Part shown: one piece after another, positions 36,501 to 44,269 of the stretch
Layout: every line of letters begins with the position of its first letter
Position numbering within the stretch: the stretch's first letter is position 1
DNA from: Flavobacteriaceae bacterium
Lineage (GTDB): Bacteria; Bacteroidota; Bacteroidia; Flavobacteriales; Flavobacteriaceae
Direction: 5' to 3'
NCBI GenBank assembly: GCA_021647985.1
Contig: JAKITQ010000018.1
Coordinates: 1 to 57,277, forward strand
Length of the DNA stretch: 57,277 nt
Made by a program: the position numbers and the translations under genes
The notes under the pieces: model-generated
Seen by the model: the letters and a program-made list of their open reading frames with translations, nothing else
Database searches by the model: none
What the model was told of the DNA's origin: nothing

Positions 36501-36949
36501 GTAAAAGTGCAAGTAGCTCAGTGAGTTATGCCAACAGAAATTATAGATTGGATAATGTCAATATGCAACCAAAAATTTCCTATTTGTACAGCAAAAATTC
36601 TCGTTTAGAGGCTTTTTATACTTTTAAAAATAAAGAAAATAAATTATCAAATTTTGAAACTTTACAAATGCACGTTTTTGGTGCGAACTACCAATATGCC
36701 AATAGTCAGAAATTTTCTATAAACACCAATATCAATTTGTATTTCAATGCATTTGAAGGTAATCAAAATTCACCTGTAGCATTTCAAATGTTAGAAGGTT
36801 TACAACCGGGAACAAATTTAACCTGGTTGTTGAATTTGCAAAAAAGGCTCACTTCTTACTTAGATCTAAATATCAATTATTTTGGAAGAAAATCTGAAAG
36901 TTCTAAAACAATACATACTGGTTCTATGCAATTAAGAGCTAGTTTCTAA
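33518..36949 (+). CDS. Large outer-membrane/surface protein, function unknown
   Basis: 1143 residues from the ATG at 33518; a TTG five codons upstream overlaps the promoter box. The signal peptide is KNFLVFLCFLIGFVAFGQ. The N-terminal third has conserved-looking blocks: GLYTSGSLSRGVTIGNNQDA, KDVGIRASITDNQVPLQEGG, WSLRAGDIDLM and YIIDYNRAEITFTTIY. The rest is a long series of amphipathic strands ending GSMQLRASF, a C-terminal Phe typical of outer-membrane barrels. The protein type is conserved in Bacteroidota and usually annotated hypothetical. I cannot assign a function. It follows ogt and converges on glyS. Confidence 0.75.
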   Translation: MVLKKNFLVFLCFLIGFVAFGQNRPKGFKTKIFQISKDTIRIDSLSIHPNYFKVYNNKDQEVDTLFYKVDFVKANLILNSDFSSSIDTIKVVYKSLPEFLTKKYVAFDQELIVPQATDESRLFSYQTKTKNNQFKPFEGLYTSGSLSRGVTIGNNQDAVVNSNFNLQIEGKLSKDVGIRASITDNQVPLQEGGFTQRLDEFDRVYMELFSKNWSLRAGDIDLMNTNSYLMRFQKKISGVAINAKLDHDVGQTNVFASGALVKGKFNSFKFNGIDGNQGPYKIFGPENEQFILMISGSERVYANGVLLKRGENFDYIIDYNRAEITFTTIYTVTSNLRFTIEYQIADRNYTRFLTYDGAEFKSDKLKVGVKYYNESDSKNKTIQQDLSEEQKQILANAGDDQSKMIAPSAVPAIYADNKILYKKSTNNNNNIEIFEYSINPNDDLYQVSFSYVGENRGDYIIETSLATGRVYEFVSEINNVKQGAYLPVIQLVAPESLQIINIEADYNPSENTIFKSEIAFSDKNQNLFSNIDNEDNNGFATKLKWQQGLINKKWQLKSNLDYEYIDANFNTIERIRNVEFSRDWNIDDFNFQNNQKQQFIIAGFNLKNDSIGNVNYNYENLVLGEDYKGNKHRLLANIKLKNTIILTESSVLDNNDAFEENKFYRSNSTVVHQFINKWMGAKYNYENNQRREKASQNLTSFSHKFSEVEGFFGIGDSTKVFAEFGYNYRVTDSVQNTNLENVSKANTFYLKSKLVQNKNTNLALFVNYRSVKNVLIDDEETLNSRVTYSQKLFNNFISLQTLYETLAGNLPQQEFTYIEVEPGKGFYEWIDFNGNEIQELDEFVIAQFQDLAKFVRVLLPTVSFIKTNQNKFSQSVSFNASSWKNNTGFKKYLSHFSNQAYFLINSKTKRNKDQLNLNPFNFDESNLLDLDLNIKNNLFFNRGIQNYSMIYTYINSRKKSIFIFGDQDVKLQTHQFQFINKFGDFWLLEAIGGFSKSASSSVSYANRNYRLDNVNMQPKISYLYSKNSRLEAFYTFKNKENKLSNFETLQMHVFGANYQYANSQKFSINTNINLYFNAFEGNQNSPVAFQMLEGLQPGTNLTWLLNLQKRLTSYLDLNINYFGRKSESSKTIHTGSMQLRASF

Positions 36950-36989
36950 ACAAGGCATCGGGTAACCTTAAGCTACCCAATACATTGAT

Positions 36990-38531
36990 TTACATTTTTT
37001 GCAACCAGTTGCCTATAGACACATTATTGGAAATAATGTTTTTTAATTCGCTAATTTTTACTCTTTCCTGTTGCATGGTATCTCTGTGGCGAATCGTAAC
37101 AGTATTATCATTTTTTGTGTCATGATCTACCGTGATACAAAATGGAGTTCCTACAGCGTCTTGTCTTCTATATCTTCTGCCAATTGCATCTTTTTCGTCA
37201 TAACTAACGTTAAAATCAAATTTTAATTCGTTTATAATTTTTCTAGCAATTTCAGGTAGACCATCTTTTTTTATTAAGGGTAATATTGCAGCTTTTGTAG
37301 GTGCTAATACCGACGGTAGTTTTAATACAATTCTTTCAGATCCGTCTTCTAACACTTCATTTTGAAGTGATGTTGCGAATACTGCTAAGAACATACGATC
37401 TAATCCAATAGATGTTTCTACAACATAAGGCACATAACTTTTATTAAGTTCGTGGTCAAAAAATTGTAATTTTTTACCCGAATGTTCTTCATGTGCTTTT
37501 AAATCAAAATCGGTTCTTGAATGTATTCCTTCTAATTCTTTAAAACCAAACGGAAAATTAAATTCAATATCGGCAGCAGCATTAGCATAATGTGCCAATT
37601 TATCATGATCGTGAAAACGATAGTTGTCCTTTCCTAAACCTAATGATAAATGCCATTTTAAGCGTTCTTCTTTCCAATGTTCATACCATTTTAATTCTTC
37701 TCCAGGGCGTACAAAAAATTGCATTTCCATTTGTTCAAATTCACGCATTCTAAAAATAAATTGTCTTGCAACTATCTCATTTCTAAATGCTTTACCTGTT
37801 TGCGCTATGCCAAACGGAATTTTCATTCGTCCGGTTTTCTGCACATTGGCAAAATTTACAAATATACCTTGAGCTGTTTCCGGTCTTAAATAAAGATCCA
37901 TAGCCGTTTCGGCAGAAGCACCTATTTTTGTGCCAAACATCAAGTTGAATTGCTTGACATCTGTCCAATTTCTTGAACCAGAAACCGGACAGGCAATTTC
38001 TAATTCTTCAATTAAGTTTTTTATATCAGCCAGATCTTCATTTTCCAATGATCTTCCCATACGACTTAAAACTTCATCGCGTTTTGAGAAGTATTTAACC
38101 ACTCTAGGGTTTGTGCTAATAAATTCGTCTTTATTAAAAGATTCACCAAAACGTTTGGCTGCTTTTTTAATCTCTTTTTGTGCTTTGAGGTTTATCTTTT
38201 CAGCATAATCTTCAATTAGAACATCGGCTCTATATCTTTTTTTAGAATCTTTATTGTCTATTAAAGGATCATTAAACGCATCGACATGCCCTGAAGCTTT
38301 CCATGTAGTTGGATGCATAAAAATAGCGGCGTCGAGACCAACAATATTTTCGTGCATTTGCACCATTGCCTTCCACCAGTATTCTCGAATATTTTTTTTG
38401 AGTTCAACTCCATTTTGTGCATAATCATAAACGGCACTTAAACCGTCATAGATTTCACTTGATTGAAAAACATAACCATATTCTTTGGCATGTGATATTA
38501 CTTTTTTGAATTTATCTTCTTGATTTTTCAA
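36990..38531 (-). CDS. glyS: Glycine--tRNA ligase (single-chain, dimeric type)
   Basis: 513 residues. It is the eukaryote/archaea-like homodimeric GlyRS, not the bacterial alpha2beta2 form. Class II motifs are seen in YLRPETAQGIFVNFANVQKT, FRNEIVARQFIFRMREFEQM and VVETSIGLDRMFLAVF. The C-terminal anticodon-binding domain begins at APTKAAILPLIKKDG and includes YDEKDAIGRRYRRQDAVGTP. It charges tRNA-Gly in the cytosol. A possible TATTTTTG box lies at 38638-38645 (minus strand). No terminator was recognised in the 40 bases separating it from the converging barrel gene. Confidence 0.97.
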   Translation of the reverse strand: MKNQEDKFKKVISHAKEYGYVFQSSEIYDGLSAVYDYAQNGVELKKNIREYWWKAMVQMHENIVGLDAAIFMHPTTWKASGHVDAFNDPLIDNKDSKKRYRADVLIEDYAEKINLKAQKEIKKAAKRFGESFNKDEFISTNPRVVKYFSKRDEVLSRMGRSLENEDLADIKNLIEELEIACPVSGSRNWTDVKQFNLMFGTKIGASAETAMDLYLRPETAQGIFVNFANVQKTGRMKIPFGIAQTGKAFRNEIVARQFIFRMREFEQMEMQFFVRPGEELKWYEHWKEERLKWHLSLGLGKDNYRFHDHDKLAHYANAAADIEFNFPFGFKELEGIHSRTDFDLKAHEEHSGKKLQFFDHELNKSYVPYVVETSIGLDRMFLAVFATSLQNEVLEDGSERIVLKLPSVLAPTKAAILPLIKKDGLPEIARKIINELKFDFNVSYDEKDAIGRRYRRQDAVGTPFCITVDHDTKNDNTVTIRHRDTMQQERVKISELKNIISNNVSIGNWLQKM

Positions 38532-38637
38532 AAGTTTTGATTTTTGTTATTAGTAAATAAATGAATAAACAGATTGAAAATTATTTAAACCTACCATCCT
38601 ATAGAAAATTAATTTTACCAATGATGGTTTCATTCGA

Positions 38638-38645
38638 CAAAAATA
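38638..38645 (-). promoter_or_regulatory. Possible -7 box of glyS
   Basis: TATTTTTG on the minus strand, 107 bases upstream of the glyS start. It is the only TAnnTTTG match in the gap, just downstream of the neighbouring gene's terminator. Confidence 0.3.
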
Positions 38646-38659
38646 TATAATTTAAAGTG

Positions 38660-38699
38660 GAAGTAATAAAAAAAGGAAACACATTTTGTGTTTCCTTTT
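38660..38699 (-). terminator. Terminator of the 38723-39628 gene
   Basis: AAAAGGAAACACA (38671-38683) and TGTGTTTCCTTTT (38687-38699) form a 13-base stem with a 3-base loop. On the minus strand it is followed by TTTTTATTACTT. Confidence 0.85.
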
Positions 38700-38722
38700 G
38701 ATATGTTTTAAAATATTATTTT

Positions 38723-39628
38723 TTATAAGCCTAAAAATGAATCACTCAATTCTAATTTAGCACTCCCAACCAATTGGCCATCTACGTAAACTTCAATTGG
38801 ATAAGACCCTTTTTCGTATTTTTCGCCTTTTCTTTCTACAAGCATTACTACATCAAGATCAGAATTTTCATAATTTACAATAGTTTGATCCGTGTATTTT
38901 GCTTCCGTACCATTTTTAAGTACAAAGGTTCCTTTTGCATTAATTACTTGCCCATTAGGATTTTTTAATACAATATAAGCTTCTTTATCTCCTGGCGTTG
39001 CAATTTCATTTTCCATCAATCTAAAAACTACTTTAAAAGCATCTGTTTTTTGCGCCTTGTTCGTTTCTGTATATTTTCCGTTTGAACGCATTTTCATTGC
39101 GGTTACTTTAACATTTTCAACATTGATAGCACCACCAATTTCAACCTTTTTGGCTAAAACCATATTTTGTGCCACTAAAGTATCGTTGAAGTTGGTTTGA
39201 ATTACCAATTGTGTGTTAATACTATCTTTTTCTTCCGTAAGTAAATTGTTTGATAATCTCAATGAATCTACTTCGTCTAATAATCGAACATTAGTTGCCT
39301 TTAAATTGGCAACTTGACCACGATAACGTCTTAAAGTACTATAATTAATCTTTTTCAAATCCTTAACAGAATCTTTAAACGCTATAATTTTTTCCTTTTC
39401 AATGGTTAATGAATCTGATAAGCTAGTATTTTGAGCAATAGCAATATCATATTTTTCTTCCATTGCGGTTAAATTTCCAATGATTTGCTCCTTTTCTTCT
39501 TGTAAAAATTTGGTAGCTTCTTTATGGTCATTATTGTTATAAAAAGTATAACCAATTAGAGCAAATAATAGCACTGTAAGCACAATTATTAAAATTTTAT
39601 TGTTTGAAGATTTATTAGTTTCTTCCAT
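38723..39628 (-). CDS. Membrane-anchored coiled-coil protein, function unknown
   Basis: 301 residues. A cytosolic N-terminus of 12 residues is followed by one membrane helix (ILIIVLTVLLFALIGYTFY), a periplasmic coiled coil (about 35-155, rich in Leu/Glu/Lys heptads such as ATNVRLLDEVDSLRLSNNLL) and a beta-rich C-terminal domain. That domain (about 165-301) includes NVKVTAMKMRSNGKY, AYIVLKNPNGQVINAKGTF and SYPIEVYVDGQLVGSAKLEL. Similar single-pass proteins occur across Flavobacteriaceae without an assigned function. It is monocistronic with its own terminator and is divergent from the comF-family gene. Confidence 0.75.
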   Translation of the reverse strand: MEETNKSSNNKILIIVLTVLLFALIGYTFYNNNDHKEATKFLQEEKEQIIGNLTAMEEKYDIAIAQNTSLSDSLTIEKEKIIAFKDSVKDLKKINYSTLRRYRGQVANLKATNVRLLDEVDSLRLSNNLLTEEKDSINTQLVIQTNFNDTLVAQNMVLAKKVEIGGAINVENVKVTAMKMRSNGKYTETNKAQKTDAFKVVFRLMENEIATPGDKEAYIVLKNPNGQVINAKGTFVLKNGTEAKYTDQTIVNYENSDLDVVMLVERKGEKYEKGSYPIEVYVDGQLVGSAKLELSDSFLGL

Positions 39629-39771
39629 AAGGCTTGAATTTACATTTTAGATTAATCTTAACTTATTTAACGTAAAAAAACAGAAAAATTGTACACCTAT
39701 TCATTTTTTATCAACAAATAGGAGTAAAGCTTTTTTATAAAAAATTTAACGCCATAAATTTAATAATTTTA

Positions 39772-40461
39772 ATGCAATATCCTTTAAAAAATATATTTAA
39801 TTTATTTTTTCCAGAATTGTGTTTGATTTGCAATAGATTACTAATCGTTTCAGATCAATTAATTTGTGTTTCGTGCAGGTCAAATTTACCAATTACCAAT
39901 TTTTGTGATTGGAGCCCAAATGAAGTAGAAAAGTCATTTTATGGGAGAGTAGATATTATTTCAGGAACTTCTTTATTATATTTTAATCGAAAAGGAAATG
40001 TGCAAAAATTAATTCATCAGCTTAAATATAAAAAACAACAAAAAATAGGTTTATTTTTGGGTAACTGGTTGGGTCAAGCAATGATTAATAGTGAGAGATT
40101 TAAAGAGCTTGATGGTATAATTCCTGTTCCGCTACATAAAAACAAACTAAAGAAAAGAGGTTATAATCAAGTAACTACTTTTGGTATAAGTTTATCAAAG
40201 ACCTTGAAAATTCCTTTGTTTGAAAATGTTTTAATCCGTGTATCAAAAACACAAACCCAAACACTAAAGAATCGATTTGATAGATCTAAAAACTTGAATG
40301 AAAAATTTGAATTAATTGATACGGAAAGATTCAAAAGCAAGCATATACTATTAATTGACGATATAATTACCACAGGAGCAACTTTAGAAGCTTGTTGTAT
40401 GCAACTTTATTTTACAGATAATATTAAAATAAGTATAGCTACAATGGCATATACCTTATAA
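39772..40461 (+). CDS. comF: ComF-family phosphoribosyltransferase-like protein
   Basis: 229 residues. An N-terminal zinc finger (LCLICNRLL, ICVSC) precedes a PRTase domain with GIIPVPLHKNKLKKRGYNQ, the T-rich loop QTQTLKNRFDRSKNLNEKF and the PRPP-binding motif HILLIDDIITTGATLEAC. ComF proteins are needed for natural transformation in several bacteria, probably by binding single-stranded DNA and associating with the DNA-uptake helicase. comM, another transformation gene, is also in this window. Full family length with all motifs intact. Confidence 0.92.
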   Translation: MQYPLKNIFNLFFPELCLICNRLLIVSDQLICVSCRSNLPITNFCDWSPNEVEKSFYGRVDIISGTSLLYFNRKGNVQKLIHQLKYKKQQKIGLFLGNWLGQAMINSERFKELDGIIPVPLHKNKLKKRGYNQVTTFGISLSKTLKIPLFENVLIRVSKTQTQTLKNRFDRSKNLNEKFELIDTERFKSKHILLIDDIITTGATLEACCMQLYFTDNIKISIATMAYTL

Positions 40462-40525
40462 TTAAATTTCAAAAAATTTTAAATTTAGAAAAAAATAATT
40501 GTTAATTTGTAACAAATTTTGGTAT

Positions 40526-42139
40526 ATGAATTTTATCCGCTTACAGATTCGCTTTATTTTTATTATGTCAATATTGATTTTTATTGTTTCAAGTTGTGCC
40601 AGAAGAGGTAGACCAGAAGGAGGACCTAAAGATGAAGACAAACCTATTATGGTAAAAACAGACCCAGCGTTTAAAAGCATACATTTTGATTCGGATGAGA
40701 TAAAAATATATTTCGATGAATATATCAAATTAAAAGATGTGAATTCACAATTAATTATCTCACCACCGTTAAAATATCCGCCTGTAATTTCGCCTCAGGG
40801 TACACCAAGTAAGCGAATAACAATTAAAATAAAAGACACTTTACAAGAAAACACTACATATACGTTTAATTTTGGACATAGTGTGATAGACAATACCGAA
40901 AGTAATATTTTAGAAAATTTCAAATATATTTTTTCTACGGGTGATTATATTGATTCTTTAGAAGTAAAAGGAAGAATAAAAGATGCTTTCGATTTAGAAA
41001 TGATGGAGAGTCCAACCTTAATGTTATATCCTATAAATGAAAAGTTTACAGATTCTATAATTTTTAGCGAAAAACCAATGTATGTAGGTAGTACCATAGA
41101 TAGTGTTAACTGGAATATTGGTAATATTAAAGAAGGTAAATATTTGCTAATAGCCTTAAATGACAATAGTAAGAATTATAAGTACGACCCCAAAGAAGAT
41201 AAAATTGGGTTTCAAACGAATTATATAACTGTACCAAAAGATACAAGTTATAATATGACACTTTTCAAAGAAATTTTACCATTTAAACTCCCGTCAAGAC
41301 CTAAAGAATTAACAAAAGGACATATCATTTTTGGTTATGAGGGTGACCCCAAAGATTTTGAAGTAAAACCAATTTCCGAAACGAAATCTGATTTCAAATC
41401 ATATACTTATTTTGATAAACAAAAAGATACTTTGCATTATTGGTTTCTTAATTATGATAAAGATTCAATTTTAATGACTATTTCTAAAAAAATAATTTTA
41501 GATACAGTTAATATTAAATTAAAGTCAGATGAAATTGATTCTTTAAAAATAAGCGCTTCAGTTAGTGGTATATTACACTTGAGAGATACATTAAAAATAG
41601 CCAGCAATGTACCAATGATTAAAATAGACACATCGAAAATAGCCTTTATAGATAAAGATTCTTTGCCTGTAATATATGATGCTTTGATAACTAAAAACAG
41701 GAATAGAATACTATTTAATTTCACAAAGAAAGAGCAAAACAAATATAGGATAGATCTTTTGCCAGGAGCAGTTACTGATATTTATGGCGTAGAAAATGAT
41801 AGTTTAAAAGTTGAATTTGCGACAAAAAAATCTACAAATTACAGTGCTTTATTTTTAAATATAAACAATGTAAAAAGTTATCCTATAATTATTGAACTTA
41901 TCGATAATAGTGGTAAAGTAATTGTTCAAAAATATGCAGATAAACCTAGAGAATATAAATTTGTAAATTTACTACCTGCCAGTTATATGATTAGAATTAT
42001 TTATGATGTAAACAACAATAAAAAATGGGATACAGGTAGTTTTCTATTAAAACAACAACCCGAAGAGGTATATTATTTTGAAGATATAATAACAGCAAAG
42101 GCCAATTGGGAGGTGATAGAAACATTTACAATTAAATAG
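40526..42139 (+). CDS. Ig-like (Big_5/SbsA-type) domain lipoprotein
   Basis: 537 residues from the ATG at 40526. A lipoprotein signal (FIMSILIFIVSSC) is followed by ARRGRPEGGPKDEDKPIMVK. The first domain (about 40-140) is an SbsA-type Ig-like domain: FDSDEIKIYFDEYIKL, PPVISPQGTPSKRITIKI and NTTYTFNFGHSVIDNTE. The C-terminus reads PASYMIRIIYDVNNNKKWD, where the Asp/Asn-rich loop could bind calcium. The family is widespread in Bacteroidota as a surface or periplasmic lipoprotein of unknown role. A TTG nine codons upstream is a less likely start. Confidence 0.82.
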   Translation: MNFIRLQIRFIFIMSILIFIVSSCARRGRPEGGPKDEDKPIMVKTDPAFKSIHFDSDEIKIYFDEYIKLKDVNSQLIISPPLKYPPVISPQGTPSKRITIKIKDTLQENTTYTFNFGHSVIDNTESNILENFKYIFSTGDYIDSLEVKGRIKDAFDLEMMESPTLMLYPINEKFTDSIIFSEKPMYVGSTIDSVNWNIGNIKEGKYLLIALNDNSKNYKYDPKEDKIGFQTNYITVPKDTSYNMTLFKEILPFKLPSRPKELTKGHIIFGYEGDPKDFEVKPISETKSDFKSYTYFDKQKDTLHYWFLNYDKDSILMTISKKIILDTVNIKLKSDEIDSLKISASVSGILHLRDTLKIASNVPMIKIDTSKIAFIDKDSLPVIYDALITKNRNRILFNFTKKEQNKYRIDLLPGAVTDIYGVENDSLKVEFATKKSTNYSALFLNINNVKSYPIIIELIDNSGKVIVQKYADKPREYKFVNLLPASYMIRIIYDVNNNKKWDTGSFLLKQQPEEVYYFEDIITAKANWEVIETFTIK

Positions 42140-42242
42140 AAACAATTTAGCATCATATAATTTTTTGTTTTAAAACAATTTATAAAATATTATTGTGTAA
42201 CTAAGCTTGCTTAAAATTTCTTTTTTCTTACAATTAAGTTAG

Positions 42243-42250
42243 TATCTTTG
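42243..42250 (+). promoter_or_regulatory. Bacteroidota -7 box of the mrp operon
   Basis: TATCTTTG matches TAnnTTTG, 32 bases upstream of the ATG at 42283. Confidence 0.5.
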
Positions 42251-42282
42251 TTGTTTAGAATGGTTATAATTAAGATATAAAT

Positions 42283-43413
42283 ATGAGTTTTAAAAAACAA
42301 GATATATTGGGTGCTTTAGAAAAAATATCGGCACCTGGCGAAGGTAAAAATCTAGTAGAAAGTAATGCAGTCACTAATATTGTGGTATTTGATAATGAAG
42401 TAATTATTGATGTTACCATTGCTAATCCTACTTTGCAAGCCAAGAAAAAAACCGAAGTTGAAGTAATGAAAATTATTCATGATCAAGTTGGTCAAAAAAT
42501 TGATGTAAAAGTAAATGTAAAGAGTGAAGTAGTTGAAGCTGGAAGTAAGCGTATTGCTCAAGATAAATCTATCCCTGGAATTAACAACATTATTGCCATA
42601 GCTTCAGGTAAAGGAGGCGTTGGGAAATCTACAATAACAGCTAATATTGCGGTTTCTTTAACAAAAATGGGATTTAAAGTTGGGGTTTTAGATGCAGATG
42701 TTTACGGTCCATCCATGCCAATTATGTTTGGAGTTGAGAAAGAAAGACCTTTATCTGTAAAGATTGATGGAAAATCTAAAATGAAACCTATTGAAAATTA
42801 CGGTGTAAAAATGTTGTCTTTAGGGTTTTTCACCGATCCAAACCAGGCGGTGATTTGGCGTGGTGCCATGGCATCAAAAGCATTGAATCAAATGATTTTT
42901 GATGCACATTGGGGTGAACTTGATTTTTTATTGGTTGATTTACCTCCTGGCACTGGTGATATTCACTTGTCTATGGTTCAAGCGGTTCCAATTACAGGTG
43001 CTGTTATTGTAAGTACGCCGCAAAATATCGCTTTAGCGGATGCCAAAAGAGGTGTAGCCATGTTTAAGCAAGAAAATATCAATGTGCCTGTTTTAGGTAT
43101 CGTTGAAAATATGAGTTATTTTACACCAAAAGAATTACCTGAAAATAAATATTATATTTTTGGGAAAGACGGTGCAAAACATTTGGCTAGTGATTTAGGT
43201 ACAAATTTATTAGGAGAGATACCATTAATACAAAGTATTCGTGAGTCTGGTGATGTTGGACACCCTGTTGCCCTGCAAGATGGCTCTGAGATAGAAAAGG
43301 CTTTTAATGAAGTAGCTAAGAATATGTTGTCTGAATTGGTAAAAAGAAATAAAAATTTACCACCAACTGAAATTGTAAGAATTACAACAATGTCTGGTTG
43401 TAGTACAAAATAA
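42283..43413 (+). CDS. apbC: Mrp/NBP35-family Fe-S cluster carrier ATPase
   Basis: 376 residues. An N-terminal MIP18/DUF59 domain (1-95) is followed by the ATPase with deviant Walker A ASGKGGVGKSTITANIA (about 107-123), LDADVYGPSMPIMFG and LLVDLPPGTGDIHLSM. The CxxC motif of many Mrp proteins is not seen in the usual place; a C-terminal SGCS is present instead. Mrp proteins bind and transfer Fe-S clusters to apo-targets in the cytosol. The next gene, starting 47 bases downstream, encodes a NifU-type scaffold domain, which supports an Fe-S assembly operon. Confidence 0.95.
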   Translation: MSFKKQDILGALEKISAPGEGKNLVESNAVTNIVVFDNEVIIDVTIANPTLQAKKKTEVEVMKIIHDQVGQKIDVKVNVKSEVVEAGSKRIAQDKSIPGINNIIAIASGKGGVGKSTITANIAVSLTKMGFKVGVLDADVYGPSMPIMFGVEKERPLSVKIDGKSKMKPIENYGVKMLSLGFFTDPNQAVIWRGAMASKALNQMIFDAHWGELDFLLVDLPPGTGDIHLSMVQAVPITGAVIVSTPQNIALADAKRGVAMFKQENINVPVLGIVENMSYFTPKELPENKYYIFGKDGAKHLASDLGTNLLGEIPLIQSIRESGDVGHPVALQDGSEIEKAFNEVAKNMLSELVKRNKNLPPTEIVRITTMSGCSTK

Positions 43414-43460
43414 AATACGCCTTGCCAATACTATTTATGTTGACAAGGTTTAAATGTTAT

Positions 43461-43700
43461 ATGATGACCGAAACAGAATTATTAGAGAATATTGAAAAAG
43501 CTTTAGAAGAAATACGCCCGTATCTATTGACTGATGGCGGAAATATATCTTTAGTATCTATAGAAAATGATACTGTTAAAGTACAGTTTGAAGGAAATTG
43601 TGTGGGCTGTAATGTCAATCAAATGACTTTAACCAACGGGGTAGAAGCTACCATAAAAAAATATGCACCCCAAATAAATAAAGTGATAGAAGCTAAATAA
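43461..43700 (+). CDS. NifU-like C-terminal domain Fe-S protein
   Basis: 79 residues from ATGATG; either Met may be used. This is the stand-alone NifU C-terminal (Nfu) domain: ENIEKALEEIRPYLLTDGGN, VQFEGNCVGCNVNQMTLTNG with the cluster-binding CxxC, and ending YAPQINKVIEAK. It acts as an Fe-S cluster scaffold or carrier. The frame is open upstream to 43422, but that part is not family-like. It follows the Mrp ATPase and is presumably cotranscribed. Confidence 0.93.
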   Translation: MMTETELLENIEKALEEIRPYLLTDGGNISLVSIENDTVKVQFEGNCVGCNVNQMTLTNGVEATIKKYAPQINKVIEAK

Positions 43701-43786
43701 ACCTTTTTAAATAGAACACTGCGTGTAATTATGAATTAAAATTCATTGTTGTCCGATTAAAATCTATAAGAATCCTTAAAAGCTAT

Positions 43787-43952
43787 ATATACCCAAACCA
43801 CACAGCCTTTCGGTTTTTTGACTCGTTCTTTCTTCCTTTAAATGCGTTAAAAAATAAAACCGTAACAAAGGCTATGGTTGAATTTTTTGCCTTTTTAAAG
43901 AAAAAAATAACTTTCGTCAAAACTCCCGAAAACCTAAATGGTTTGGGTATAT
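43787..43952. repeat. MITE-like inverted-repeat element (166 bp)
   Basis: Perfect 14-base ends ATATACCCAAACCA (43787-43800) and TGGTTTGGGTATAT (43939-43952), with imperfect complementarity continuing inward. TTTCGGTTTTTTGAC is matched by GTCAAAACTCCCGAAA on the other side. The minus strand could encode KAKNSTIAFVTVLFFNAFK and ESKNRKAVWFG. I recall such strings from spurious ORFs in a repeat scattered through flavobacterial genomes. No clear target-site duplication was found. The transcript would fold into a long hairpin. Confidence 0.65.
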
Positions 43953-44113
43953 TACGATTGATTAACATGTAGTTATATAAAAAATCCCATACAAGGTAAC
44001 GTATTTATATTCAAAATATACAACTTACAGCTTACAACTCATAATTCTTAAAGCATAGCGGCCTATTATCTTTTATCGGACAAGGATAATTCAAATTCTA
44101 TAAAAATAATCGT

Positions 44114-44121
44114 TATATTTG
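44114..44121 (+). promoter_or_regulatory. Bacteroidota -7 box for the hmgA transcript
   Basis: TATATTTG matches TAnnTTTG, 26 bases upstream of the leader ORF and 148 bases upstream of hmgA. No clear -33 TTG is seen. Confidence 0.45.
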
Positions 44122-44146
44122 TGAAAACCCAAATCACAAGTATAAT

Positions 44147-44212
44147 ATGCAACTCTTTTTTGCCGAATTATTATTACTTCTTAAATTCTTGATAAAAAGA
44201 AATCCCGAATAA
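44147..44212 (+). CDS. Putative 21-residue leader peptide upstream of hmgA
   Basis: A short frame, ATG to TAA, encodes MQLFFAELLLLLKFLIKRNP followed by Glu. It has an FF pair, five consecutive Leu codons and a third Phe. It begins 26 bases after a promoter box and ends exactly where a hairpin (44211-44235) begins, followed by a T-rich stretch before hmgA. This layout resembles attenuation or tnaC-like leader control. Because HmgA is in the phenylalanine/tyrosine catabolic pathway, Phe-codon or nascent-peptide sensing is conceivable. Translation is unproven. Confidence 0.4.
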   Translation: MQLFFAELLLLLKFLIKRNPE

Positions 44213-44259
44213 ATGCTTAATTTAGACAAGCATTTTATACTTATATTTTTTTAACTTAA
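44211..44259 (+). terminator. Possible attenuator hairpin before hmgA
   Basis: AAATGCTT (44211-44218) pairs with AAGCATTT (44228-44235) around a 9-base loop. A U-rich stretch with TTTTTTT follows some ten bases later, between the leader ORF stop and hmgA. The stem is AU-rich, so termination would be weak. Confidence 0.35.
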
Positions 44260-44269
44260 ACTTAATATT

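Larger units (their letters stand above)
43701..44146. other. Intergenic region with a hairpin element before hmgA
   Basis: About 450 bases without a supported protein gene. The middle is the inverted-repeat element at 43787-43952. The rest is AT-rich with no recognised signal until the hmgA promoter box at 44114. A 61-codon minus-strand frame across the element is judged spurious. Confidence 0.6.

Noticed and set aside
36957-36980. Hairpin GGGTA...TACCC between the barrel gene and glyS as terminator
   Set aside because: Stem of only five pairs with interruptions and no T run; too weak to claim.
36990-38531. T-box-like regulation of glyS
   Set aside because: The upstream gap shows no T-box consensus or specifier hairpin, and Bacteroidota rarely use T-boxes.
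43783-43968. 61-residue minus-strand ORF
   Set aside because: It coincides with the inverted-repeat element, and its sequence is explained by the repeat.
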